In this document: in pieces, positions 7,785 through 17,157 of the stretch
Position numbering within the stretch: position 1 is the stretch's first letter
Layout of the letters: the number at the start of each line of letters is the position of its first letter
Assembly (NCBI GenBank): GCA_009776435.1
Contig: WRNU01000007.1
Location: forward strand, 1-32,365
Source: Betaproteobacteria bacterium
GTDB lineage: Bacteria > Pseudomonadota > Gammaproteobacteria > Burkholderiales > Rhodocyclaceae
Length of the DNA stretch: 32,365 nt
Direction of reading: 5' to 3'
Program-made: the position numbers and the translations under genes
Notes under the pieces: generated by a model
The model's database searches: none
What the model saw: only the letters and a program-made list of their open reading frames with translations
What the model was told of the DNA's origin: nothing

Positions 7785-9944
7785 TCATTGCCCGGAAGAA
7801 ACCGTCAGGCGCCAATCACCGATCAGGTTGAAGGGCGCCCAGAAAAAAGGATGCGCGGTTTGCGGCTGGCGCAGCACTGCGAGTTGGCCGGCCTGCATGG
7901 CGCGTTGAAGGTCATTGCCGGCGACGAGTTCGCGGTAGAGCACGCTCATCAGTGCCTCGGTTGCGTCATCCGAAACCGGCCACAACGAAGCAATCAGCGT
8001 AGAAACTCCCGCCGAAAGGAATACGCGCGGAAAACCGAGTACTTCGTCGCCACCTGCGACCCGGCCCAGGCCCGAATCGCAGGTCGACAGCGTAACCAGT
8101 GCGGTACCCCGTATTCGCATAGCGAGGACTTCGTGCGCTTCGAGGAAATCCTGCCTGTCACCCTCGTTGGCCAGCAGGATGCGCGAATACAGTGGATCTA
8201 TCTGGTCTGCCTCGGCGTGCGCGGCAACGTGTACGATCGACATGCCGCCCATTACCTTGCGGAACTGAGCCTTGGTAGCCTGCGCGCCCATATAGAGCTG
8301 ATTGTGCGGGAAGAACTGCGCGATTCGCCTGGCTTCGGTCTCGGCACCGGGCAGATCGTACTTCTCGGCGATGAGCGGGTTGCCAAAAACGGCCAGCTTC
8401 GCTTCCGCGCGCGGCGTGTGCTGTGCCAGATACATGGCGATACTCGCCGAGTGGGCCACCGAGACCGGGTGCATCTCGATCAGGTAGCGATCTTTGACGC
8501 GCAACGCCTGAAACGGCAGATAGTGCAGTGGCCCGTGCGGCACCACGATCAGCCGCTGGCCCTCGGTCAGGCCCAGCGGCTCGATCAACGCGGCGCCCAG
8601 CTTGTCGGCATTGGCAATGGCGGCGCGCTGCCCCCGCACTACCGTGTTGCGGAAGGTTTCGACCAGTTCATCGAGATCTTTGCGCTGGATATTGATGCTT
8701 TTCGATTCGATACCATCGGGGCTGATCATCCACACGATCAACCGGTCGGGCAAGGCGTGAAACTGCACCACACGCTCATCGGGCTTCAGCGCACGCTGCA
8801 GCGTGGACAGGCTAATGGCGCCGTCGGTGATGTTTTTGTTGAGCTGGGCGCGTCCACGCACCGAATCGAGCAGCGCGCGTGCGCGGCTGCGTTCGCTCAG
8901 CTCGAACGCACGGATCGCATCGCCCAGTTCGCTGTGGAGGCTGACCCCGCGGTCGAACACGTCTTGCAGGTCGGAAAAGAGACCCATCTTGAATTCTTCA
9001 CTGCGAAAGCGCGCGCGCACCGCATCGACGTTGGCGAACGCGCGCGAAAATGCCTTGACCGCGCCCTGCTTGTCACCCAGCGCCAACTCCGCGCGCGCCA
9101 CGCCGTCCCACGCCCAGAGGCTCGTGTAGCCGCCGTCGCTGCCACTGCCGCTTCGCGCGTCCAGCCGCAGGTAGGCTTCGCGCGCCTCTTGCGGTCTATT
9201 CTGCGCAAGCAGCAAGCCCGCCCGCGTGCGCTCCAGTTGTACGGCGAAAGCCGAGTCCTGGGGCGCCTTGAGGGTGCCGAGAATTTGCGCCGCACGTTCA
9301 ACTTCCGGCGCGCTGCCCGACTGGATCAACGCATTGGCGAGCGACACCCGCACCAGCGGTGCGTAACGCTCTGAACTGTTCTCCAGCGCGGTTTCGTAGG
9401 TACCAATGGCGCCGGCATAATCGCCTCGGCGCGCCTGCACGTCGCCGATCACCTTGTTGGCGGGGCCGGCCACGACCCTGGGATCACGAGCAGGGTGGCG
9501 CAACGCCTCGCGCGCAAACCCGATGGCCTTTTCAAACTGGCCCACGTAGCTGAAGGCAATGGCCAGATCGCGGTTGGCCATCGCACGCAGGTTGGGATCA
9601 TCGGTTCGCTCGGCCAGATGCAACGCCTTGCTGGCGGCACGGATACCCCGGCGGAATTCGCCCGCATCGGCCAGCGCAACCGCCTGGCTGCAATACTGGT
9701 AGCCGGAGAGCTTGACCGCATCCCGCATGTAGAGCGCCGCGCCCTCGGTGGTCAGGTCGAAGACGGTGTCGGTATCGGTCAACCGTGCCTGCGACTGACG
9801 CCTTTCTGCCGTTTCGGCATCGGGCGACGACTGCGCCAATGCTCCATGCGGCACAAACGACACCAACACCCATGCCGCGACCGGAACACCCTTGCGGAAG
9901 AAGCGCATGAACGACACCCATGCCGATTTTGCTGAGACTTGCAT
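7785..9944 (-). CDS. TPR-repeat, CHAT-domain (caspase/separase-like) protein with signal peptide
   Basis: N-term MRFFRKGVPVAAWVLVSFVPHGALAQ; TPR region (ANRDLAIAFSYVGQFEKAIGFAREAL, GDYAGAIGTYETAL); CHAT His motif IVHVAAHAEAD and Cys motif LVTLSTCDSGLG...GDEVLGFPRVFLSAGVSTLIASLWPVSD. Confidence 0.93.
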   Translation of the reverse strand: MQVSAKSAWVSFMRFFRKGVPVAAWVLVSFVPHGALAQSSPDAETAERRQSQARLTDTDTVFDLTTEGAALYMRDAVKLSGYQYCSQAVALADAGEFRRGIRAASKALHLAERTDDPNLRAMANRDLAIAFSYVGQFEKAIGFAREALRHPARDPRVVAGPANKVIGDVQARRGDYAGAIGTYETALENSSERYAPLVRVSLANALIQSGSAPEVERAAQILGTLKAPQDSAFAVQLERTRAGLLLAQNRPQEAREAYLRLDARSGSGSDGGYTSLWAWDGVARAELALGDKQGAVKAFSRAFANVDAVRARFRSEEFKMGLFSDLQDVFDRGVSLHSELGDAIRAFELSERSRARALLDSVRGRAQLNKNITDGAISLSTLQRALKPDERVVQFHALPDRLIVWMISPDGIESKSINIQRKDLDELVETFRNTVVRGQRAAIANADKLGAALIEPLGLTEGQRLIVVPHGPLHYLPFQALRVKDRYLIEMHPVSVAHSASIAMYLAQHTPRAEAKLAVFGNPLIAEKYDLPGAETEARRIAQFFPHNQLYMGAQATKAQFRKVMGGMSIVHVAAHAEADQIDPLYSRILLANEGDRQDFLEAHEVLAMRIRGTALVTLSTCDSGLGRVAGGDEVLGFPRVFLSAGVSTLIASLWPVSDDATEALMSVLYRELVAGNDLQRAMQAGQLAVLRQPQTAHPFFWAPFNLIGDWRLTVSSGQ

Positions 9945-9956
9945 CTACTATTCTCC

Positions 9957-10314
9957 ATTCCAGCAGGCAGCATCTCTGCCTGCGCATGAATCCTTCTTCG
10001 TTAGCAATCTAACTTTTTGATGCTGCATATAACTTCTTCAATGCTACAGGAGGTGAGGAAAGACATTCCATTTCCAATACGGCCTACGTCATAAGCAGTG
10101 TAACATATTCCATCGGTTATATTTTCCTTTCCCCCGTTCGACAGGATACTTATGTTGTTTTAATGTTTCCCTCTGGTGTTCTGGTGTTGGTGTATTAGGC
10201 AGAAAGCACGCAGAGACAATTTTCAGGCTTTTCCAGCCGTAAAAGCATGCCATAGGCGACTGGCTGTATATATTGATTCAATGAATCTCCAACTTCAGAA
10301 TATATGGAGTATGA
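9957..10314. promoter_or_regulatory. AT-rich divergent intergenic region between the CHAT-TPS operon (-) and the T6SS operon (+)
   Basis: Divergently oriented flanking genes; AT-rich; contains the small palindrome gattc-aat-gaatc (10275-10287). No specific promoter verified. Confidence 0.5.
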
Positions 10315-11661
10315 ATGAACTGGCGAGCTAAAGTGGTATGGAGCGAAGGGATGCTGTTGCAACCGCAGCATCTCCAGCAAAGCGAACGCCACGCAGACCA
10401 TGTGCGACATCTGTTGCTGCGCACGACGACACTTTACGGCTGGGGTTTTGCCGAACTCGAGATCGACACGGCCGCACTTGCATTGGGTCGGCTCGCGCTG
10501 GTGCGTGCGGTCGGCGTGTTCGGCGACGGCACGACATTCGAGATGCCGGAGGTCGATCCCCTGCCCGAACCCATCGAGGTGCCACCCGACGCGCGCAACG
10601 CGGTGTTTACGCTGGCGTTGCCGTTGCGCCGCGCGAGCGCGCGGGAGACCGATGCCGAGGACGACGAAAACGCGCGCAATGATGCGTTGGTGCGCCATCG
10701 GGCATTCGAGACTGACGTACCCGATTCCAACACCGCCGGCGAACGGAGTGCCATGGTGCAACTGGGCGCGCTGCACACCCGGCTGCTGCCCGCAGGCGAA
10801 ACATGCGAGGCGTGGAGCACGCTGGGCGTGGCGCGCGTGGTGGAGCGCCGCGCCGACAACCAGGTAGTGCTGGACCGCACTTACATCCCGCCGCTACTGG
10901 ATGTGGCCGCGCAGCCGCTGCCCCGGTCCTGGCTCGAAGAACTGGTCGGCCTGCTACGCCAGCGCGCCGATGCGCTGGCGGGCCGTCTCACTCAGGGCGG
11001 CACCGGCGGCGTGGCCGAGGTTGCCGATTTTCTCCTGCTTCAAACGGTCAACCGCCACGAGCCGGTATTCGCGCATCTGGTGCGCACAAGTGTGTTGCAT
11101 CCGCAACACTTCTATGAACGCGCGCTGGCGCTTGCGGGCGATCTCGCCACTTTCCACAACAACCGCCGTGCAGCGCTCTTTCCGCCCTACGTGCACGACG
11201 ATCTTTCGGCCAGCTTTCATCCGCTGATGGATGATCTGCGTCGCAGCCTGTCAGTGGTGCTGGAACAGTCGGCCATTCGCATCGACCTGCACGACCGCAA
11301 ACACGGCATTCGCGTGGCGATCATCCCCGACGCGGAGCTTCGGCGTAACGCGAGCTTCGTGCTCGCAGTGCAGTCGCAGATGCCCGGCGAGGCGCTGCGC
11401 GCGCGCTTCTCGACACAGGTCAAGGTCGGCCCGGTCGAGCGCATCCGCGACTTGGTCAACCTCTCGCTGCCCGGCGTACCACTCGCGCCCATGCCCGTGG
11501 CGCCGCGCCAGATTCCCTACCACGCGGGCGCAAGCTACTTCGAGTTGGAAACGCACAACAGCGACCTGTGGCGCCAGATCGGCCAGTCCGGCGGCCTGGC
11601 CATGCACATCGCAGGTGATTTTCCGGGGCTTGAACTCGCCTTCTGGGCCATCCGTTCATGA
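10315..11661 (+). CDS. tssK: Type VI secretion baseplate protein TssK
   Basis: N-term MNWRAKVVWSEGMLLQPQHLQQSERHADH is the characteristic TssK start; C-term LELAFWAIRS; RBS tggag upstream; ATGA overlap with tssL. Confidence 0.95.
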   Translation: MNWRAKVVWSEGMLLQPQHLQQSERHADHVRHLLLRTTTLYGWGFAELEIDTAALALGRLALVRAVGVFGDGTTFEMPEVDPLPEPIEVPPDARNAVFTLALPLRRASARETDAEDDENARNDALVRHRAFETDVPDSNTAGERSAMVQLGALHTRLLPAGETCEAWSTLGVARVVERRADNQVVLDRTYIPPLLDVAAQPLPRSWLEELVGLLRQRADALAGRLTQGGTGGVAEVADFLLLQTVNRHEPVFAHLVRTSVLHPQHFYERALALAGDLATFHNNRRAALFPPYVHDDLSASFHPLMDDLRRSLSVVLEQSAIRIDLHDRKHGIRVAIIPDAELRRNASFVLAVQSQMPGEALRARFSTQVKVGPVERIRDLVNLSLPGVPLAPMPVAPRQIPYHAGASYFELETHNSDLWRQIGQSGGLAMHIAGDFPGLELAFWAIRS

Positions 11662-12965
11662 GCACACAGGTTCCTTTCGCTGCGTTCGAATCGGAGCGCA
11701 CCCTCATCAAACCCAAGCCGCGTACAGCCGGCGCCGCTGCGATAGCACCGACTGCGCCTGGCCCGGTCGGCGCACCCGCACCCAATTCGGCGCCCATCTC
11801 GATCGGCGAAATTGCGCTGCTCAATCCGTTGGTGTCGTGCGCCAGCCCGTTACTGCTGCTCACCGCCAAGCTGCGCAACCTGGTGCAGCCGCCCAATACA
11901 GCCGCCCTGCGCACCTCGACCGCCGAGGCAGTGCAGCAGTTCGACATCGCCGCGCGGCGTGCCGGTATCGACAACGAGACCGTAGTGGCCGCACGCTTCG
12001 TGCTGTGCGTAGCGATCGACGAGGCGGTTTCCAAAACGCCCTGGGGGGTGGCTGCAGGCTGGAGCGCGAAGAACCTGCTCGTGCAGTTCCACAACGAAGC
12101 CTCGGGCGGTGAAAGGGTGTTCCAGTTGCTTGCCCGGCTTGCGCAAGACGTACCCGCGCATCGCCCATTGCTGGAACTGATCTACTGCGTGCTCGCCCTC
12201 GGCTTCGAGGGCCGTTACCATGTCATCGACAATGGCCGCGCGCAACTCGATGCGGTACGCGCGCACCTGGCGGAACTGATCCGCAAGGATCGCGCGCCGC
12301 TGGAGCCGCAACTTTCGCCACACTGGCACGGCGAAAGAACGGGCGCGGCGCGCCTGCGCGACACCATGCCGCTGTGGATCATGGCAGTAGGCTTCGCGCT
12401 GCTGCTCGCACTGTCCTGGGCCGGCATGAGGTTGTGGCTCAACCACCGCTCCGATGCCGTCTACAGCGAGATTGCCGGTTTGTACGTCCCACAGCCGCAG
12501 CGGACGCTGCCTGCACCTGTGCCCGCCCCGAAGCCCCGGCTGGCGCGCTTCCTGGAACCCGATATCAAGGCGGGACTGATCATCGTCACCGATGAACCCA
12601 ACCGCTCCACCGTGCGCCTGCGCGGCGACAGTTTCTTCGACTCGGGCAGCGCCGTACCCACAGCGGCCTCGATGCCGGTGCTTGCCCGCATCGGCGAGGC
12701 GCTTGCGCGAATGCAGGGCGAGGTGATCATCACCGGCCACTCCGACAACCAGCCGATCCGCTCACTGCGTTATCCCTCCAACTGGCATCTTTCGGCGGCA
12801 CGCGCGCAGGCGGTGTTGGACGCACTCTCGACGCAGGTGCATCCGTCGCGCATGCGCGCCGACGGCAAGGCCGATGCCGAACCGATCTCCTCCAACAAAA
12901 CGCCTACCCACCGCGCGCGCAACCGCCGGGTCGAGATCGTGCTGATAACCGGGAGCACGCAATGA
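11658..12965 (+). CDS. tssL: TssL (IcmH/DotU) with C-terminal OmpA-like peptidoglycan-binding domain
   Basis: DotU region (ALLNPLVSCASPLLLLTAKLRNL...VLCVAIDEAVSKTPWG), TM segment (MPLWIMAVGFALLLALSWAGMRLWL), OmpA-C region (FFDSGSAVPTAASMPVLARIGEAL...ITGHSDNQPI...NRRVEIVL). Confidence 0.95.
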   Translation: MSTQVPFAAFESERTLIKPKPRTAGAAAIAPTAPGPVGAPAPNSAPISIGEIALLNPLVSCASPLLLLTAKLRNLVQPPNTAALRTSTAEAVQQFDIAARRAGIDNETVVAARFVLCVAIDEAVSKTPWGVAAGWSAKNLLVQFHNEASGGERVFQLLARLAQDVPAHRPLLELIYCVLALGFEGRYHVIDNGRAQLDAVRAHLAELIRKDRAPLEPQLSPHWHGERTGAARLRDTMPLWIMAVGFALLLALSWAGMRLWLNHRSDAVYSEIAGLYVPQPQRTLPAPVPAPKPRLARFLEPDIKAGLIIVTDEPNRSTVRLRGDSFFDSGSAVPTAASMPVLARIGEALARMQGEVIITGHSDNQPIRSLRYPSNWHLSAARAQAVLDALSTQVHPSRMRADGKADAEPISSNKTPTHRARNRRVEIVLITGSTQ

Positions 12966-15900
12966 AAAAATTCTTCGCATGGCTGGTGCATCCGGTTTTC
13001 CTCACACTGCTTGCGCTGGCGGTGTTCGGCCTGCTGGTCTGGTGGATCGGGCCGCTGGTGAAGGTCGGTGAGCTCGAACCGCTCGTCAGCGAATGGGCGC
13101 GCGCGCTCGTCATCGGCGTGGTCGTGCTGCTGGTGCTCATACGCTGGCTGTTGCGGCGCTGGCGCGCGAACAGGGCGAGCCAGCGCCTGGCCGACGGGCT
13201 GGTCAAATCGTCGCCGGCATCTCCGGGCAACGCTGCGTCCGGAACCCCCGAGCAGAAGGCGCTGTCCGATCGCTTCGCCGAAGCGGTAGCCACGCTCAGG
13301 AAGATGCATCTGACGCAAGCGGGCCGTAAACCTGGCTGGCGCGACTGGCTCTCACTGTCAAGCGGCAGCTACCTGTATGAATTACCGTGGTACCTGTTCA
13401 TTGGCGCACCGGGCGCGGGCAAGACCACCGCACTGGTGAATTCGGGCCTGAACTTCCCGCTGGCCGAAAAATTCGGATCTGGCGCGATTCGCGGCATCGG
13501 CGGCACGCGCAACTGCGACTGGTGGTTCACCGACGAGGCGGTACTGATCGACACCGCCGGTCGCTACACCACGCAGGACAGCTACGCCCAGGAGGACAAG
13601 AGCGAGTGGGAGGGGTTTCTCGGCCTGCTCAAGAAGGCGCGTTCGCGCCGCCCGCTCAACGGCATATTCCTCACCGTAAGCGTTGCCGACTTGCTCGGGC
13701 AGAACACCGAGCAACGCACGACGCTGGCTGCCGCCATGCGCATGCGCCTGCTCGAACTGGATGAGAAGCTCGCCACACGGCTGCCGGTCTATGTGCTGAT
13801 CACCAAGGCCGACCTGCTGCACGGTTTCACCGATTACTTCGCCGATCTCGGCAAGGAGCAACGCGCACAGGTCTTCGGTTTCACGCTGTCGGCAGCCGAA
13901 AGCGAGCACATCGCCGGGCAGAAGCTCACAGCGGCCTTTCAGCGCGAATTTGCGCTGTTGCGCCAGCGCCTGAACGACGGCCTGATCGAGCGTATGCAGC
14001 AAGAAACCGACGGCACGCGCCGTAGCGCAATCTTCGGCTTTCCAGCACAGTTCGGCGTGCTGGAACCCATACTGGGCGAGTTGCTCGACCAGGTGTTCAC
14101 CGGCTCGCGCTTCGTCCAGCCGCCCTGGGTGCGCGGCGTGTATTTCACCAGCGGCACGCAGGAAGGCAGCCCGATCGACCGCGTGATGGGCAGCCTCGCA
14201 CGCAGCTTCGGGCTGGAGCGCGCCCTGCTGCCACAGCAACAGGGCAATGCACACAGCTACTTCCTCAGCACGTTGCTGCGCGAGGTGGTGTTCTCCGAGG
14301 CGCGGCTGGCGGGTAGCGACCTCCGACTCGAACGCCGCCGCCATGTGTTGCGCGTAGCCTCCGTTGCCGCGATGGCGCTGTTTTCTGCGGGGCTGATCGC
14401 CGCCTGGTGTCTGAGCCTCATTCACAATGTCGATTACCTGACATCGGTCGAAGCGCGCATCGGCACCGCGCGCCAAACGCTGGACGCGCTACCCGCCCAG
14501 AGCGGTTCAATCGTTTTCGTGGCCTCGCAGCTCCAGGAGTTGGGACATCTATGGCGCACGCCGGAAAACCACGAGGGCGCGCCACCCCTGTCGATGACCC
14601 TGGGATTGTATCAGGGCGGCAAGCTCCAGGCTGCCGCCGCGCTCGTACATCAGCGCGCACTGGCCGAAGTGTTTCTACCGAAGCTGGATCAGCGTCTGGA
14701 AATGCAGTTGCGCACAGCGAGCAAAACCGACCTCGAATTCAGCTACGAGGCGCTCAAAAGCTACCTGATGCTGCACCAGAGCCAGCATTTCGACGCCAAG
14801 GCTCTCAAGGCATGGATCACGTTCGACTGGGAACGCAGCCTGGACCGCAGCATTTCACAGGAGCAGCGCGCCACGCTCGAGGATCAGCTCGATATGCTGC
14901 TCGCCCAGGGCGCCCCACAAGCGGTGCTGCCGATGGACGAGAATCTGGTGCGCAGCGTTCGTGCGCTACTCTCCAGTTACCCGCTGGAGGCGCGCATTTT
15001 CAACCGCTTGCAACGCGAACGAACCGGCAGCGACCTCCCGGAATTCAGCATCGTGAAGGCCGCCGGCCCCTCGGCGCCGCTGGTGTTCGAACGCACCAGC
15101 GGCAAGCCGCTGACCGAAGGCATACCGGGCTTGTTTACCGTCAATGGGTACCGCAAGCGCTTCCTGGCTGCTGCGGTGCGCCTTTCCAACGTGATGGCGC
15201 TGGAGGAACCCTGGGTGCTCGGTCTGGATCGCAGTCTGGCCGGTCGCATGCAGGACATCGCCACACTGGACGCACTCACCGACCGCGTGCGCCGCCTCTA
15301 CCTCAATGAATACGTCAAGCGCTGGGACGCACTACTGGCCGATGTACGCCTGGTGCCCATCGAGAATTTGGCGCGCAGCATCGAAATCGCGCGTATCCTC
15401 TCCGATGTCGACTCGCCACTGGGCAATTTTCTGCGCGCAGTGGTCAAGGAAACCTCACTGATCCCGCCCGAGGACGAAGAAACCGTGGTGGACAAAGCCG
15501 CCGACATGGTGAGCCACACGCGCAAGGAACTGGAAAACCTGTTCGGCGGCAACGCCCCGGCGCGGGTCGCGCCTGGCCGTCCAGTGGAGGCCATCGTGGA
15601 CGATCACTTTGCCCTGCTGCGCCGCTTTGTGCAGGGGGCCGGGCCGGGACAAACGACGCCGCTGGACGAGGCGCTCAAACTCTTCAACGAGGTCTACGTT
15701 TTCCTCATCGCGGTGGATACGGCCGCCGGCGCCCGTGGCGAGCCGCCGCCGGGCAACGTAGCGGGTCGTCTCAAGTCAGACGCGGGCCGTCTCCCCAAAC
15801 CAGTACGCGGCATGATCGAGACGTTGAGCCAGTCCGGCATGAAGCAGGCTCATATTATCGAGCGCGAAGGCCTGAGCCATGACTTGCACCCCGTGACCGA

Positions 15901-16567
15901 CTTCTGCCGCCGTGCGATCAATGGGCGCTACCCGCTCGTGAGCACGAGTCCGCACGAAGTGCAGCCGGAAGACTTCGGCCAGTTCTTTGCCCCCGGCGGA
16001 CTGATGGACGACTTCTTCCAGAAGCGCCTTGCCGCGCTGGTAGATACCAGCGCCCGGCCCTGGCGCTACAAGCCGGCAGCCGACGGGCAGATGCCCACCA
16101 GCAACAAAGCGCTTGCACAGTTCGAGCGCGCAGCGCGCATCCGCGATATCTTCTTCCGAGGCGGCGGGCGCGTTCCGTCGATCCGGTTCGACTTCAAGCC
16201 AATGGAGATGGACTCCAGCATCATCCAATTCATTCTCGACATCGACGGTCAAATCGTGAGGTACTCCCATGGCCGGGTGATGTCGATGGCGGCGCAATGG
16301 CCTGGCCCCAAGGGCAGCAACCAGGTGCAGATGCAAATCACTCCACCCTCTCCCTCCGGCAACTCCAGCATAGCGGTCGATGGCCCCTGGGCGCTCCTTC
16401 GCCTGTTCGACAAGGGGCAGTTCAAAGCGTCTGGTTTACCCGAGCGGTTCTTCATCACCTTTACCATCGACAATCGCAACACGAGCCTGGAGGTCACGGC
16501 CAACAGCGTGCAACACCCGGTTCAGTTGCGCGAATTGCGCGAGTTTTCGTGCCCGGAGGGGTTGTAA
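12962..16567 (+). CDS. tssM: TssM (IcmF) inner-membrane protein
   Basis: 1201 aa; N-terminal TM segments; Walker A GAPGAGKTTAL; IcmF-typical GGTRNCDWWFTDEAVLIDTAGRYTTQD. Confidence 0.96.
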   Translation: MKKFFAWLVHPVFLTLLALAVFGLLVWWIGPLVKVGELEPLVSEWARALVIGVVVLLVLIRWLLRRWRANRASQRLADGLVKSSPASPGNAASGTPEQKALSDRFAEAVATLRKMHLTQAGRKPGWRDWLSLSSGSYLYELPWYLFIGAPGAGKTTALVNSGLNFPLAEKFGSGAIRGIGGTRNCDWWFTDEAVLIDTAGRYTTQDSYAQEDKSEWEGFLGLLKKARSRRPLNGIFLTVSVADLLGQNTEQRTTLAAAMRMRLLELDEKLATRLPVYVLITKADLLHGFTDYFADLGKEQRAQVFGFTLSAAESEHIAGQKLTAAFQREFALLRQRLNDGLIERMQQETDGTRRSAIFGFPAQFGVLEPILGELLDQVFTGSRFVQPPWVRGVYFTSGTQEGSPIDRVMGSLARSFGLERALLPQQQGNAHSYFLSTLLREVVFSEARLAGSDLRLERRRHVLRVASVAAMALFSAGLIAAWCLSLIHNVDYLTSVEARIGTARQTLDALPAQSGSIVFVASQLQELGHLWRTPENHEGAPPLSMTLGLYQGGKLQAAAALVHQRALAEVFLPKLDQRLEMQLRTASKTDLEFSYEALKSYLMLHQSQHFDAKALKAWITFDWERSLDRSISQEQRATLEDQLDMLLAQGAPQAVLPMDENLVRSVRALLSSYPLEARIFNRLQRERTGSDLPEFSIVKAAGPSAPLVFERTSGKPLTEGIPGLFTVNGYRKRFLAAAVRLSNVMALEEPWVLGLDRSLAGRMQDIATLDALTDRVRRLYLNEYVKRWDALLADVRLVPIENLARSIEIARILSDVDSPLGNFLRAVVKETSLIPPEDEETVVDKAADMVSHTRKELENLFGGNAPARVAPGRPVEAIVDDHFALLRRFVQGAGPGQTTPLDEALKLFNEVYVFLIAVDTAAGARGEPPPGNVAGRLKSDAGRLPKPVRGMIETLSQSGMKQAHIIEREGLSHDLHPVTDFCRRAINGRYPLVSTSPHEVQPEDFGQFFAPGGLMDDFFQKRLAALVDTSARPWRYKPAADGQMPTSNKALAQFERAARIRDIFFRGGGRVPSIRFDFKPMEMDSSIIQFILDIDGQIVRYSHGRVMSMAAQWPGPKGSNQVQMQITPPSPSGNSSIAVDGPWALLRLFDKGQFKASGLPERFFITFTIDNRNTSLEVTANSVQHPVQLRELREFSCPEGL

Positions 16568-17157
16568 TGATACCGAGCGGCAAAGACGCGCTGCCCGGCT
16601 GGTTCGGCAAGCTGCCGGGCATGGGCGACTTCGCCCACCGACGCCTGCCTGCGCTCTTTCGCCAGGGCTGGGACGACTGGTTGCACGAGAGTCTGGCAGG
16701 GCTGCGCGGGCGTCACGCCGATGACTGGACCGTGCATTACCTTGGAAGTCCGCTATGGTGCTTCGCGCTTGGCCCGGATACGGTTGACGCAACGGCGTGG
16801 ATCGGTACGCTGATGCCCTCGGTTGATAGCGCGGGCCGCTACTTTCCCTTGACGCTGGCGCGCCGATTCGATACCGGTCTCGACATCACCGCCTGGTGGG
16901 CATGTGCAGCTCACATCGCACTCGATGCGCTCGATGCCGATCTCGACGCCGAGCGTTTCGAGGCCCTGCTTGCGCGGCGCTTCGACGAAATGGAGGTGTC
17001 CGGCGAAGATGCTCCGCCGCCTGCCGGACAATCGTCGTGGCACGCCGAACTCAAGAACGGCACGACCCTGCGGCTCACGCATACAGGCCTGCCGCGCGGC
17101 GCGCGGTTCGACGCACTGTTCGGTTTCGTGCCGGAGCCGTTGGAACTGTTGCCATGA
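16567..17157 (+). CDS. tagF: TagF family T6SS-associated protein
   Basis: MIPSGKDALPGWFGKLPGMGDFAHRRLPALFRQGWDDWL...VDSAGRYFPLTLA. Start at 16567 overlaps the tssM stop by 1 nt. Confidence 0.93.
   Translation: MIPSGKDALPGWFGKLPGMGDFAHRRLPALFRQGWDDWLHESLAGLRGRHADDWTVHYLGSPLWCFALGPDTVDATAWIGTLMPSVDSAGRYFPLTLARRFDTGLDITAWWACAAHIALDALDADLDAERFEALLARRFDEMEVSGEDAPPPAGQSSWHAELKNGTTLRLTHTGLPRGARFDALFGFVPEPLELLP

Noticed and set aside
7788-9374. 528-aa plus-strand ORF opposite the CHAT gene
   Set aside because: Long because of GC-rich codon bias; the minus frame has the signal peptide, TPR and CHAT motifs.
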